Shown piece by piece: positions 18,302 to 26,056 of a stretch of 45,208 nt of DNA; positions within the stretch are counted from its first letter, which is position 1, and every line of letters starts with the position of its first letter. Where the stretch lies: contig NZ_HE610976.1 of NCBI RefSeq assembly GCF_000285495.1, positions 584,706-629,913 of the forward strand, given 5' to 3'. The notes beneath the pieces were generated by a model. The model saw only the letters and a program-made list of their open reading frames with translations, was not told the origin of the DNA and ran no database searches. Made by a program: the position numbers and the translations under genes. The stretch is from Oceanobacillus massiliensis str. N'diop (lineage in GTDB: Bacteria; Bacillota; Bacilli; Bacillales; Amphibacillaceae).

Positions 18302-20125
18302 TTACACTTTCGTCATCAATCTCCGTTCAGTAAATACAATGCTCATCAGTTCGTCTTTTAGTTGTACAGCATTATAATTGTCGAATCTATTAATAAGATT
18401 CAGTAGGAGCTGCGAATCAACCTCAACCGTCCGTCCAACATAAATCTTCTCATAGACCGCGTCCGGATGAACTTCATCCTCACCAAGCAATTCCTCATAC
18501 ATCTTCTCCCCAGGTCGAATTCCGGCAAATTCAATCGGAATTTCATCTTCTGTATACCCTGATAGCTTAATAAGGTTTCGAGCCAAATCAACAATTTTCA
18601 CAGGCTCACCCATATCCAGGACAAAGATTTCTCCACCATTTGCAAGTGTCCCAGCTTGAATCACAAGTCTGGATGCTTCCGGTATCGTCATGAAGTAACG
18701 TGTCATTTCAGGATGCGTTACAGTTACTGGGCCTCCGTTTTCGATTTGTTTTTTAAATAAAGGAATAACACTGCCACGGCTTCCCAGTACATTTCCAAAT
18801 CGTACAGCAACAAATTTCGTCTTGCTTCGCTGCGCTAGGTCCTGTACGATCATTTCTGCTACACGTTTCGTTGCACCCATGACGTTCGTTGGGTTTACCG
18901 CTTTATCCGTCGAAACCATCACAAATTTATTCACTCCAAATGCATCGGCTGCTTCAGCGACATTCTTCGTACCGATAATGTTGTTTTTCACAGCTTCGTG
19001 GGGATTATATTCCATTAATGGGACATGCTTGTGTGCTGCTGCATGGTAAATGATTTCAGGCTGGTGATGTTCTACAATGTCGAAAATCCGCTCACGATCC
19101 TGTACATCTCCAATAATAGGGACAATTTCTATTTCCCTATCTCCATAAATTCTTTTTAGTTCCATGTCAATCGAGTAAATACTAAATTCTCCATGACCAA
19201 CCAGCAATAGCTTCTTTGGAATAAAGCGCATCAGCTGTCGACAAATTTCTGAACCGATTGAGCCTCCAGCACCGGTTACCATAACCGTATTGCCTGTAAC
19301 ATATTCTGAAATCGCATCAATATCCAGTTTCACAGGCTCACGCCCCAGCAAATCCTCTACTTCAACATTTTTCAGATGACTGACAGATACTTTTCCTGTC
19401 ATAAGATCCTCGATTTTTGGAATCATCTGTACTTTAGCATTGGTTTTATTACATTGTTCAACAATTTTCTCAAGTTCGCCATTACGAAGCGACGGAATGG
19501 CAATGACAATGTGTTCTATCTCCAGTTTTGCAGCTATTTCTTCAATATCTGATGTCGTTCCTGCTACAGGTAAGTTATATACTTGCATTCTTTGCTTATT
19601 AATGTCGTCGTCAACAAATGCAACAGGGATTAAATCGGTGTTGCTATGTTCATTTCTCAGTTGCCGTGCAATCATTGCACCAGCGGCTCCTGCACCGACA
19701 ATTAAAGTGCGTTTTTGATTAGTATCTTTTATAATGTAACGATTACGGACAATTCGCCATACAAAACGCGAACCACCTATTAAGATGATATGAAGCATCC
19801 AGGTAATGAGCAATGCTCTTCTATATATTGTGCCATTCACTATCAACTGAATTCCAGCCACCGAAACAATAGAAAAAGTTATAGCCTTCACGATAGTAAC
19901 TAGTTCGCCTATACTGGCATAGGCCCATACCTTATTGTATAATTTATTGATAAAAGCAAAAACATGATGAAAAATTAGTAAAGCCACCGCACTTATATAT
20001 AATTCCTTTGTAAGTAATAAATTGGGATAAGAAGGATATACTACCCAGAAGGCAATAAAAATTGCTGTACTAACGATTAGCGAATCCAGAATAACTAACA
20101 ATGCAAGTCTTTTGCGATATGACAT
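18302..20125 (-). CDS. Membrane-bound nucleotide-sugar 4,6-dehydratase (CapD/EpsC/FlaA1 type)
   Basis: The 607-residue protein begins with four membrane helices (about residues 8-125). A CoA-binding-like domain (TLIVGAGAAGAMIARQL, about 140-156) and a second, catalytic Rossmann domain (VMVTGAGGSIGSE, 281-293) follow. STDKAVNPTNVMGATKR carries Lys in the MxxxK arrangement typical of inverting or retaining UDP-GlcNAc 4,6-dehydratases instead of YxxxK. It should make the UDP-4-keto-6-deoxy-HexNAc used by the CapN-like reductase encoded downstream. Start ATG 20125 is preceded by GGAGG. Length and domains match B. subtilis EpsC and S. aureus CapD. Confidence 0.92.
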   Translation of the reverse strand: MSYRKRLALLVILDSLIVSTAIFIAFWVVYPSYPNLLLTKELYISAVALLIFHHVFAFINKLYNKVWAYASIGELVTIVKAITFSIVSVAGIQLIVNGTIYRRALLITWMLHIILIGGSRFVWRIVRNRYIIKDTNQKRTLIVGAGAAGAMIARQLRNEHSNTDLIPVAFVDDDINKQRMQVYNLPVAGTTSDIEEIAAKLEIEHIVIAIPSLRNGELEKIVEQCNKTNAKVQMIPKIEDLMTGKVSVSHLKNVEVEDLLGREPVKLDIDAISEYVTGNTVMVTGAGGSIGSEICRQLMRFIPKKLLLVGHGEFSIYSIDMELKRIYGDREIEIVPIIGDVQDRERIFDIVEHHQPEIIYHAAAHKHVPLMEYNPHEAVKNNIIGTKNVAEAADAFGVNKFVMVSTDKAVNPTNVMGATKRVAEMIVQDLAQRSKTKFVAVRFGNVLGSRGSVIPLFKKQIENGGPVTVTHPEMTRYFMTIPEASRLVIQAGTLANGGEIFVLDMGEPVKIVDLARNLIKLSGYTEDEIPIEFAGIRPGEKMYEELLGEDEVHPDAVYEKIYVGRTVEVDSQLLLNLINRFDNYNAVQLKDELMSIVFTERRLMTKV

Positions 20126-20141
20126 TATCTATCCTCCATTT

Positions 20142-20837
20142 TCATTTTACAATAGCTGACCTCTTGGTAACATTTTTCGACATAATCCTATTAAGATATT
20201 CTATCACATTTTTTCTGCCTTTTACGTTTATTTTTCGATAAATATTACTGATATGCACTTTAACGGTACCCTCTGTAATTAACAGATACTCAGCTATTTC
20301 CCTATTTTTTAAATTCCGCCTTAAGTAATAGGCTACCTCTGCTTCCTTCACAGATAAATAAAGTTCATTTTCGTAGAGCCTTTTATTAAAGAGATCATAA
20401 TTATCTTGTCTCAGTTCATCTAATCGATCAACTAACCGCCCCATAAAACTGAATGGCACATTAAAATAAGCATTCTGCGTGACAGATAGTATGGAATCTA
20501 CTATCTTTTCAGTAAGATTAGAATACTCATCTATTATACTGTCACATCCCGACTCGATTAACTGGAAATAATAGGTAGGATCCGAGTTGTTTACTAAGGT
20601 GATAATCTTCACCTTTGGCAGATTCCTTTTAAGTTGTTTCAACAATTCAGCAGATTCACGTCTTGCTATCAATTGTGTGTCTACTATGATTACATCGGGG
20701 TCCAGCTCTGCAGCAATTGAAACGGTGTCATTGCCACAGTGAACACTCCCCTTTAACTCTATCGCTTTATGCTTATTTATAACTTGTATAAAATTATCGT
20801 AGAGAGGATTCTTGTTTATGGTTAAAATCGTAATCAT
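20142..20837 (-). CDS. LuxR/NarL-type response regulator with degenerate receiver
   Basis: The 231-residue protein has an N-terminal receiver-like domain and a C-terminal LuxR helix-turn-helix (about 160-215: LSVKEAEVAYYLRRNLKNRE then EGTVKVHISNIYRKI). In the receiver the phospho-acceptor position is kept (D53 in VIIVDTQ). The metal-binding acidic pair near residues 8-9 is Asn-Lys, and the conserved Lys near residue 105 is absent. Normal phosphorylation is therefore doubtful. It is encoded directly after another LuxR-type regulator in the polysaccharide operon, with no histidine kinase in view. Its AGGCGG ribosome binding site lies in one arm of an inverted repeat (20846-20919). Confidence 0.85.
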   Translation of the reverse strand: MITILTINKNPLYDNFIQVINKHKAIELKGSVHCGNDTVSIAAELDPDVIIVDTQLIARRESAELLKQLKRNLPKVKIITLVNNSDPTYYFQLIESGCDSIIDEYSNLTEKIVDSILSVTQNAYFNVPFSFMGRLVDRLDELRQDNYDLFNKRLYENELYLSVKEAEVAYYLRRNLKNREIAEYLLITEGTVKVHISNIYRKINVKGRKNVIEYLNRIMSKNVTKRSAIVK

Positions 20838-20845
20838 TAAACTTA

Positions 20846-20919
20846 ACCGCCTATTTGTTCTTTTGAAAATCTTCTTAGCTAGTAAAAAAGCAACATTTAC
20901 ATAGTACTATATAGGCGGT
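20846..20919 (-). promoter_or_regulatory. Inverted repeat that includes the ribosome binding site of the second regulator
   Basis: ACCGCCTAT (20846-20854) and ATAGGCGGT (20911-20919) are exact 9-base complements 56 bases apart. In the minus-strand mRNA the downstream arm contains AGGCGG, the only plausible Shine-Dalgarno sequence for the gene starting at 20837. Pairing would hide it. It could equally be a pair of protein-binding half sites. No experimental support is implied. Confidence 0.4.
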
Positions 20920-20971
20920 CATTTTATTAGTGACTTTCGAAAAATAAAAGTCATAATTAAACATCTTTATC

Positions 20972-21634
20972 CTATTGCTCTGGTATAATCTTCTGGAAAA
21001 ATTTTACCGCTCGAACTCTATTGTGGATATTTAGCTTATTATAGATCTCACTGATGTAATTTTTCACCGTACCTTCTCCAAGATATAATTTACTTGCAAT
21101 CTGGTTATTTGTATAGTTTTCCATTAATAAGTAGGCAATATCAATCTCGCGTTTCGTAAAATTGTAACCAAGCTTCTCTAATCCCATCGCAAATAACTGT
21201 TTTTTATTCAAGGTAATTTCCCGTATACGTTTCGCCAAAATTCGTGCTACCTCACCAGAAACCACTGTTTGCCCTTGATATGCCATACGAATGCATTCAA
21301 TTAGTCTATCAGCATACAAAGCCTTCACCAGAAATCCATCAGCTCCAATATTTATCCCTGATATAACCAAATCATCATCCGCTTTGGTTGTTAGCAAAAC
21401 CACCTTAACATCGGAATAGTTTTCTTTAATATATCGCGTTGTTTGTATTCCATCCATAAATGGCATATGGATATCCATCACTACAACCTCTGGTCTATCT
21501 TTCTCCATATATTCAAGCGCCATTACACCGTTATCAGCTGTTCCGATTACTTCTATATCGTCTATTGGTTCGATAATAGCTTCAATACCATCACGAAATA
21601 ACTGCTGATCTTCTACTAAGAGAACTTTAATCAA
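20972..21634 (-). CDS. NarL/DegU-type response regulator
   Basis: I chose TTG at 21634 because AAAAGGGG lies eight bases upstream and the protein then starts with the receiver (MIKVLLVEDQQLFRDGIEAI); the frame is open to 21712. The 220-residue product has all receiver residues: E8/D9, phospho-acceptor D54 (VVMDIHMP), T82 and K104. A LuxR-type helix-turn-helix follows at about 150-212 (FTKREIDIAYLLMENYTNNQ, GEGTVKNYISEIYNKL). It should activate or repress transcription when phosphorylated, perhaps of this same locus, given two palindromic sequences near the locus promoters. No partner kinase is encoded in the window. Confidence 0.9.
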   Translation of the reverse strand: MIKVLLVEDQQLFRDGIEAIIEPIDDIEVIGTADNGVMALEYMEKDRPEVVVMDIHMPFMDGIQTTRYIKENYSDVKVVLLTTKADDDLVISGINIGADGFLVKALYADRLIECIRMAYQGQTVVSGEVARILAKRIREITLNKKQLFAMGLEKLGYNFTKREIDIAYLLMENYTNNQIASKLYLGEGTVKNYISEIYNKLNIHNRVRAVKFFQKIIPEQ

Positions 21635-21759
21635 CTGAATTGCCCCTTTTACTTGTATTTCACTATTCTCCCTAAATGATTCTATATCTATTTTAAATAA
21701 AAGGCTGCACAAAAAGATGTGTATCTTTAAAATTTAGTTTCATATATATTCATTTTCCT

Positions 21760-22524
21760 TTAAAACAATCCAAGAAACTTTTTCCTTTTCACGGGAACAG
21801 GTTCCATACGATTCACATTCATGTTATCAACCAAAAGTTGGCTGTTTTCCATAAACAAATAAAAATAATCACTTCCATATGCATTTTTTACTTCCCGAAA
21901 GGCCTCATCCATACAGAAACCTCGTGTAGTGGTATTGTGTGCATCAGATGCGATAAAGTGGGTAAGATTTGCTTCGACTAATTGATTAGTGAACTTTTGG
22001 ATGTTTTTACCGAATTTGCCTACGAGGCTTGCAGCAGTGATTTGAGTCAGTGCTCCCTTTTTTACAAAGTCATACAGCCTTGATGGATGTTCAATCAGCT
22101 CCTGATTTCTCTCCGGATGGACGATGATTGGAGTATAGCCTGCAACCTGAATATCAAAAAGCATTTGACTGGAGTATCTTGGTACGTGGGCTGACGGAAA
22201 TTCAACAAAAAGATATTTGGTTGAATTCAAGGATAATAATTTTCCATCTTTTATATCTTCTATCATTTCCCCGTTTATACGGGTTTCCTGACCGCTTATT
22301 ACGGAGAGAGGGATATTCTCCTTCTCAAATAATTCACTTAAGATTTTTACGTTTTTTAAGATGGCGTCTTTCTCATTCTCATACTTTCCATTCTTGTTAT
22401 GAGGGGTTGCGAAAATTGTTGTAATTCCTTGTGATACTGCTTCCCTAGCCATCGCTAAACTATCTTCTTCATTCTTCGCCCCATCGTCGACCCCTGGTAA
22501 AATATGCGAATGTATATCTATCAT
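21760..22524 (-). CDS. ywqE: PHP-family protein-tyrosine phosphatase (YwqE/CpsB/Wzb type)
   Basis: This 254-residue metal-dependent phosphatase shows the PHP motifs DIHSHILPGVDDG (His5, His7), FATPHNKNG, GQETRI, IVHPERN and ASDAHN, which bind the metal cluster. It removes phosphate from the tyrosine tail of the kinase encoded just upstream, and this cycle controls polysaccharide chain length and output. It starts at ATG 22524 after GAGGCGG. It has its own likely promoter and is separated from the kinase gene by a terminator, so phosphatase and kinase can be expressed at different levels. Confidence 0.93.
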   Translation of the reverse strand: MIDIHSHILPGVDDGAKNEEDSLAMAREAVSQGITTIFATPHNKNGKYENEKDAILKNVKILSELFEKENIPLSVISGQETRINGEMIEDIKDGKLLSLNSTKYLFVEFPSAHVPRYSSQMLFDIQVAGYTPIIVHPERNQELIEHPSRLYDFVKKGALTQITAASLVGKFGKNIQKFTNQLVEANLTHFIASDAHNTTTRGFCMDEAFREVKNAYGSDYFYLFMENSQLLVDNMNVNRMEPVPVKRKKFLGLF

Positions 22525-22584
22525 TTGTATAAACCGCCTCTCGTGGTAAGTTTTCCAAAAATTTCGTTTTTAGGATTATCTATC

Positions 22585-22613
22585 ATTATAATATCAACTT
22601 TCCCTCATTACAA
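22585..22613 (-). promoter_or_regulatory. Predicted sigma-A promoter for the phosphatase-regulator transcript
   Basis: On the minus strand TTGTAA (22608-22613) and TATAAT (22585-22590) are 17 bp apart, close to consensus, about 60 bp upstream of the phosphatase start. It should drive the phosphatase, both regulators and probably the rest of the locus. Confidence 0.65.
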
Positions 22614-22631
22614 TTATACATGTAATCTATT

Positions 22632-22661
22632 TAATATATAGGTAAAAACTCCTATATATTA
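22632..22661. repeat. Perfect 11-bp inverted repeat upstream of the internal promoter
   Basis: TAATATATAGG and CCTATATATTA are exact complements separated by 8 bases. The centre lies about 33 bp upstream of the -35 box of the promoter at 22585-22613. The place and symmetry suit an activator or repressor dimer site; the two LuxR-type regulators encoded downstream are obvious candidates (inference). Confidence 0.5.
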
Positions 22662-22711
22662 ATAATACCATATTTTAACAAAATTTTACATTTTTATTAG
22701 ATGATTGAAAT

Positions 22712-22743
22712 AAAAAAACTCTCTGCGATTTATCACAGAGAGT
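22712..22743 (-). terminator. Terminator after the tyrosine kinase gene
   Basis: ACTCTCTG (22718-22725) pairs perfectly with CAGAGAGT (22736-22743). Read on the minus strand the hairpin is followed by seven T residues. It lies 10 bp past the kinase stop and splits the locus into two transcription units. Confidence 0.8.
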
Positions 22744-22752
22744 CCATACTAT

Positions 22753-23451
22753 TTAATTTGTTCCATAATAGTAATAATTGGAAGCTTTCTTTTCACGGCC
22801 ATTTAAAACCGTACCAAGCAATTTTGCTTTAGCTGGTTCCAAAGCTTCTTTAGCCTTTGTCGCTGCTTCAATATTCGTCTGTCCACTTCTCACAACCAAT
22901 AACGACCCATCTACTATATTAGCCATAATTTGTGCATCCGTTACAGCTAATACCGGTGGTGTATCGAAAATAACTATATCGTATGCATCTGTTGCCTCCC
23001 TTAAGAAGGCATCCATTTTCCTTGAGGCCAATAATTCAGAAGGATTTGGAGGGATCGGTCCACAAGAAATAACATCTAGGTTCTCCACATCTGTTCTATT
23101 AACGGAATCATTCAGAGTTGTTTCTCCAACCAGAATATTGCTTAACCCTCTCAAATTATCAAGGCGGAATGTATAATGAACAGTTGGTTTCCGGAGATCC
23201 GCGTCAATTAAAAGAACTTTCTTACCAGTCTGCGCATAAACCACCGCCAGGTTTGCAATTGTAGTAGATTTACCCTCACCTGGTCCTGATGATGTCACAA
23301 GCAGAGATTTAATCGTTTCATCCACAGAAGCATATTGGATATTTGTACGAATTGTTCGGTATTGTTCTGAAATAGGAGATTTAGGATTTAATTTGGTGAT
23401 GAGATTTCTCATCTTATTGTTTGGTCTAGAATGATTTTTCCTGCGCGCCAT
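22753..23451 (-). CDS. ywqD: Bacterial tyrosine kinase (BY-kinase, CapB/YwqD type)
   Basis: I chose ATG 23451 (AAGGAG upstream; the frame is open further to 23604 but overlaps the partner gene heavily). The 232-residue P-loop kinase has Walker A at 54-62 (SSGPGEGKS), Walker A' at 80-89 (LLIDADLRKP), Walker B at 159-166 (IVIFDTPP) and a C-terminal tyrosine cluster YYYY at 226-229 that is autophosphorylated. It needs the membrane activator encoded just upstream, with which it overlaps by 26 bp. The cycle of phosphorylation and dephosphorylation by the PHP phosphatase controls polysaccharide assembly. Confidence 0.95.
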   Translation of the reverse strand: MARRKNHSRPNNKMRNLITKLNPKSPISEQYRTIRTNIQYASVDETIKSLLVTSSGPGEGKSTTIANLAVVYAQTGKKVLLIDADLRKPTVHYTFRLDNLRGLSNILVGETTLNDSVNRTDVENLDVISCGPIPPNPSELLASRKMDAFLREATDAYDIVIFDTPPVLAVTDAQIMANIVDGSLLVVRSGQTNIEAATKAKEALEPAKAKLLGTVLNGREKKASNYYYYGTN

Positions 23452-24187
23452 CAAAGCCACTCCTTTTTTTTCTATTTGGCTCAAGCATGAACTGATTAGA
23501 TCGAATATCATCTTCACTAACAAAAGAGATAACTCCCAGCACTGGCAATCCCAGTTTCTTTTCAACATCATCCTCCGTAGTGATAGAGTTATCCAGATAT
23601 TCAATCAAGAATGCAATTCCTATTCCAACCATTGCTCCTAATACGATTGCAATTGCGATATTTAACAATGGGTTTGGTGCAACCGGTTTAGGATTCGGGC
23701 TTAATTGCGCCTCGTTTAGAACACTGACATTATCAACGCTCATAATCTCCGGTATTTCATTTTGAAAGATTCCTACAGTAGCGTTTGCTATTTCCACAGC
23801 CATTGCAGGGTCTTCATCTGTTGCAATAACAGTAACTACCTGTGAGCTATCCGCGCTGGAGACTTCAATTTTTTCTCCTAGCACAGAAGAAGAATAAGGT
23901 AAGTCTAATTCACTCACAACCTCATCTAGAATGGCAGGACTTTTTATTATAATATTGTAAGTATTTATCATTTGAACGTTTGTTTGTATGTTATTTGTAT
24001 TGTACTGCGTTGGATCCTGAAGTTCCTGATTAACAATAAACTGTGAACTTGATTGATACGTAGGTGTTAAGACAAAGTAGCTAATAATTGCAGCAACAAG
24101 CGCAGCGCCAAACACAAATGTCAATATCATTAAGAAGCGCTTTTTCAAAACCCCGAATATTTCTTTCAGGGAGATAGTTTCTTCCAT
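23426..24187 (-). CDS. ywqC: Chain-length determinant / tyrosine-kinase activator (CapA/YwqC type)
   Basis: The 253-residue Wzz-domain protein has two membrane helices (about 18-40 and 173-195) around an extracytoplasmic loop, and a cytoplasmic tail that activates the kinase. The motif NPKPVAPNPLLNIAIAIVLG before the second helix is typical. It is the first gene of the locus. The last residues (NRKKRSGFDGAQEKSF) are read across a run of eight A. One more A would end the protein at NRKKKEWL with a TGATG overlap to the kinase start, which looks more natural, so the C-terminus should be treated with care. Confidence 0.92.
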   Translation of the reverse strand: MEETISLKEIFGVLKKRFLMILTFVFGAALVAAIISYFVLTPTYQSSSQFIVNQELQDPTQYNTNNIQTNVQMINTYNIIIKSPAILDEVVSELDLPYSSSVLGEKIEVSSADSSQVVTVIATDEDPAMAVEIANATVGIFQNEIPEIMSVDNVSVLNEAQLSPNPKPVAPNPLLNIAIAIVLGAMVGIGIAFLIEYLDNSITTEDDVEKKLGLPVLGVISFVSEDDIRSNQFMLEPNRKKRSGFDGAQEKSF

Positions 24188-24271
24188 TTTGGTACCCCCA
24201 GGTAATTTTTGTTTGTCTATGTTTGTAGAATTTATGATAAATTTCTCTACTTCTCGACATTACAATATGAA

Positions 24272-24294
24272 ATTATATCATACTAAATTAGTAT
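24272..24294 (-). promoter_or_regulatory. Predicted promoter with palindromic operator for the polysaccharide locus
   Basis: A TATAAT box on the minus strand (24272-24277) lies about 85 bp upstream of the first gene. The -35 side is poor. Immediately upstream is a perfect palindrome ATACTAA-A-TTAGTAT (24280-24294), filling the spacer. Weak -35 plus a symmetrical site in the spacer suggests control by a DNA-binding protein (inference). Confidence 0.5.
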
Positions 24295-24370
24295 ATAGAA
24301 TATTTTTTTGAAAACTTTAGGGAGAATTTAAGTTTTATGGGGGTTGTAGGGAGATTTTTTTGTTATATAT

Positions 24371-24387
24371 ATTACAATAACATTACA
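24371..24387 (-). promoter_or_regulatory. WalR-type box upstream of the LysM hydrolase gene
   Basis: On the minus strand the sequence is TGTAAT-GTTAT-TGTAAT, two hexamers spaced by five bases. It fits the published WalR consensus TGTWAH-N5-TGTWAH exactly. It lies about 200 bp upstream of a LytE-like gene, the kind of gene WalRK controls in Bacillus, and about 185 bp upstream of the divergent polysaccharide locus. The remaining intergenic sequence holds a leader with small hairpins (for example CGGT...ACCG near 24515-24530) but no riboswitch I could recognise. Confidence 0.55.
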
Positions 24388-24585
24388 AATGTCCTTTCAA
24401 TCTATAATTATTTTGCTAAAAAATATATAATATTGTTAGTTTCTGTTAGATATTGGTTATACAGAGATAGATTACCAAGCAGGCAAATTGTTGGACACAT
24501 ATATAGGCGGGCGGTGCAGAACCGTTATCGTTTATAAAGAATGTCTCCAGTAATGGCCGAAGCTGGTTAACAGGGGGAAAATAAA

Positions 24586-25632
24586 TTGGCGAATAAGAAA
24601 ATATTCATGTCGGTTACTGCAACAGCAGCATTAGCGTCCGTTCTTTTTGGAGCAGAGCAGGCAGATGCAGCGTCACATAAAGTACAGAGCGGAGAGTCAC
24701 TTTGGTCGATTGCACAGCAATATAGTACAAGTGTTAATTCATTAAAGTCTATCAATAAATTGTCATCAGATATCATCTATCCAAATCAGGTGATTGAAAC
24801 ATCAAGCGCAAAATCAAGTTCATCATCAAACTCTAAACCTACTACATCTACTACTAAATCTACTACGTATACAGTAAAAAGTGGTGACACATTAAGTGGC
24901 ATCGCCTCGAAACATGGCATTTCCCTATCAAACTTGATGAAATGGAATAACCTGGATACAACTCTTATCTATCCTGGGAATAAACTTGTTGTCAGCAAAA
25001 GCAGCACTAATTCTTCTGCTAGCTCATCCAACAGCACATCTAGCAGCAGTGGTAAGGTTGCTTCGTCCAGTGTTTATGTTGTTAAATCTGGTGATACTTT
25101 ATCAGGAATCGCTTCTCGCAATGGTGTAACAGTAGCCAACCTGAAGAAATGGAACAGTCTTAAATCTGACTTGATTCTGATCGGTCAAAAATTGAACATT
25201 GGAGAAAGTTCATCTGATTCAAAGGTAGTCAGCAGCAGTTCCAGCAATACTCCAACAGCTGATGTTGATTATAATGTTAATAAATTAATCAGCACAGCGA
25301 AAAGCCTAAACGGTACAAAATATGTATGGGGCGGCGCTACAACAAGCGGCTTCGACTGCAGCGGATTCATCTATTATGTATACAAGCAGGCAGGCATGAA
25401 CATCAGCCGTACATCAGCTGCAGGATACTTTGATCGTTCATTCTACGTAAACTCTCCGCAAAAAGGAGATCTCGTATTCTTTGAAGGCACTTATAAAACT
25501 GGCATTTCCCACATGGGAATCTATATTGGTGATAACCAGTTCATCCATGCTTCATCAAGCGGCGTCCAGATTACGAGCCTAAGCAATTCATACTGGAAGA
25601 GCCACTTCGACAGTTATAAGCGTTTTTATTAA
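24586..25632 (+). CDS. LysM-NlpC/P60 cell-wall D,L-endopeptidase (LytE/LytF/CwlS-like)
   Basis: The start is TTG 24586, with AGGGGG nine bases upstream. The 348-residue protein has a signal peptide (residues 1-28, cleavage near ADA-AS). Three LysM peptidoglycan-binding domains (about 30-72, 94-137, 163-205) are joined by Ser/Thr linkers, and a C-terminal NlpC/P60 domain (about 230-348) has catalytic C258 (FDCSGF), H309 (SHMGIY) and H321. It should cut the D-Glu-mDAP bond in peptidoglycan stem peptides during growth or cell separation. The domain layout and size match LytE, but CwlS/LytF relatives differ only in LysM number. A terminator follows at 25754. Confidence 0.93.
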   Translation: MANKKIFMSVTATAALASVLFGAEQADAASHKVQSGESLWSIAQQYSTSVNSLKSINKLSSDIIYPNQVIETSSAKSSSSSNSKPTTSTTKSTTYTVKSGDTLSGIASKHGISLSNLMKWNNLDTTLIYPGNKLVVSKSSTNSSASSSNSTSSSSGKVASSSVYVVKSGDTLSGIASRNGVTVANLKKWNSLKSDLILIGQKLNIGESSSDSKVVSSSSSNTPTADVDYNVNKLISTAKSLNGTKYVWGGATTSGFDCSGFIYYVYKQAGMNISRTSAAGYFDRSFYVNSPQKGDLVFFEGTYKTGISHMGIYIGDNQFIHASSSGVQITSLSNSYWKSHFDSYKRFY

Positions 25633-25753
25633 TCTTTAACTTTTATATACCACTAGCTGATGAGTTTGAAACGTGAATTTTAAAGTTTTTTCAGATTTAT
25701 GTTGATTGAATAAGAGAACGGCTTTTGGTTTGTGATAAAAATTCGGTAAAGGA

Positions 25754-25783
25754 AGAACTCCAGCTGGTCTGGAGTTCTTTTTT
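25754..25783 (+). terminator. Terminator after the LysM hydrolase gene
   Basis: AGAACTCCAG (25754-25763) pairs with CTGGAGTTCT (25769-25778) with a 5-base loop and runs into six T. The following 270 bp, up to the NERD gene, hold no feature I can support. Confidence 0.88.
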
Positions 25784-26056
25784 GATAGGATGGTTTTATT
25801 ATAAGGTATTCTAATTATTTGAAGTTTCAACAAGTGAAAGCCTGAATTGAATTGCAGCAGAAAAAACTAACATTTTTCCAGAAGAATATAGTAAAACAAA
25901 ATTATTGAGTCATCAAAACCCAAAAAAAATCTATTGAATGTATTTCTGGTGGATTTTCATTTGTGCATTTGTCTTAAAAATTCACTCTGGAAATTTGATA
26001 AATCTGGGGTATTCATTATACTGTTATTAAGAAAATTGAAAGGAGTATCGACAATA

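Noticed and set aside
17553-18377. Plus-strand frames opposite galU and the dehydratase gene
   Set aside because: These are shadows of strongly supported minus-strand genes; the products look like random translation.
20931-20953. Terminator after the first LuxR-type regulator gene
   Set aside because: TGACTTT/AAAGTCA forms a short hairpin, but on the minus strand no T run follows, so termination is unlikely.
24400-24585. Cyclic-di-AMP (ydaO-type) riboswitch before the LysM hydrolase gene
   Set aside because: Such switches often precede NlpC/P60 genes, but I could not find the conserved core sequences; only small hairpins are visible.
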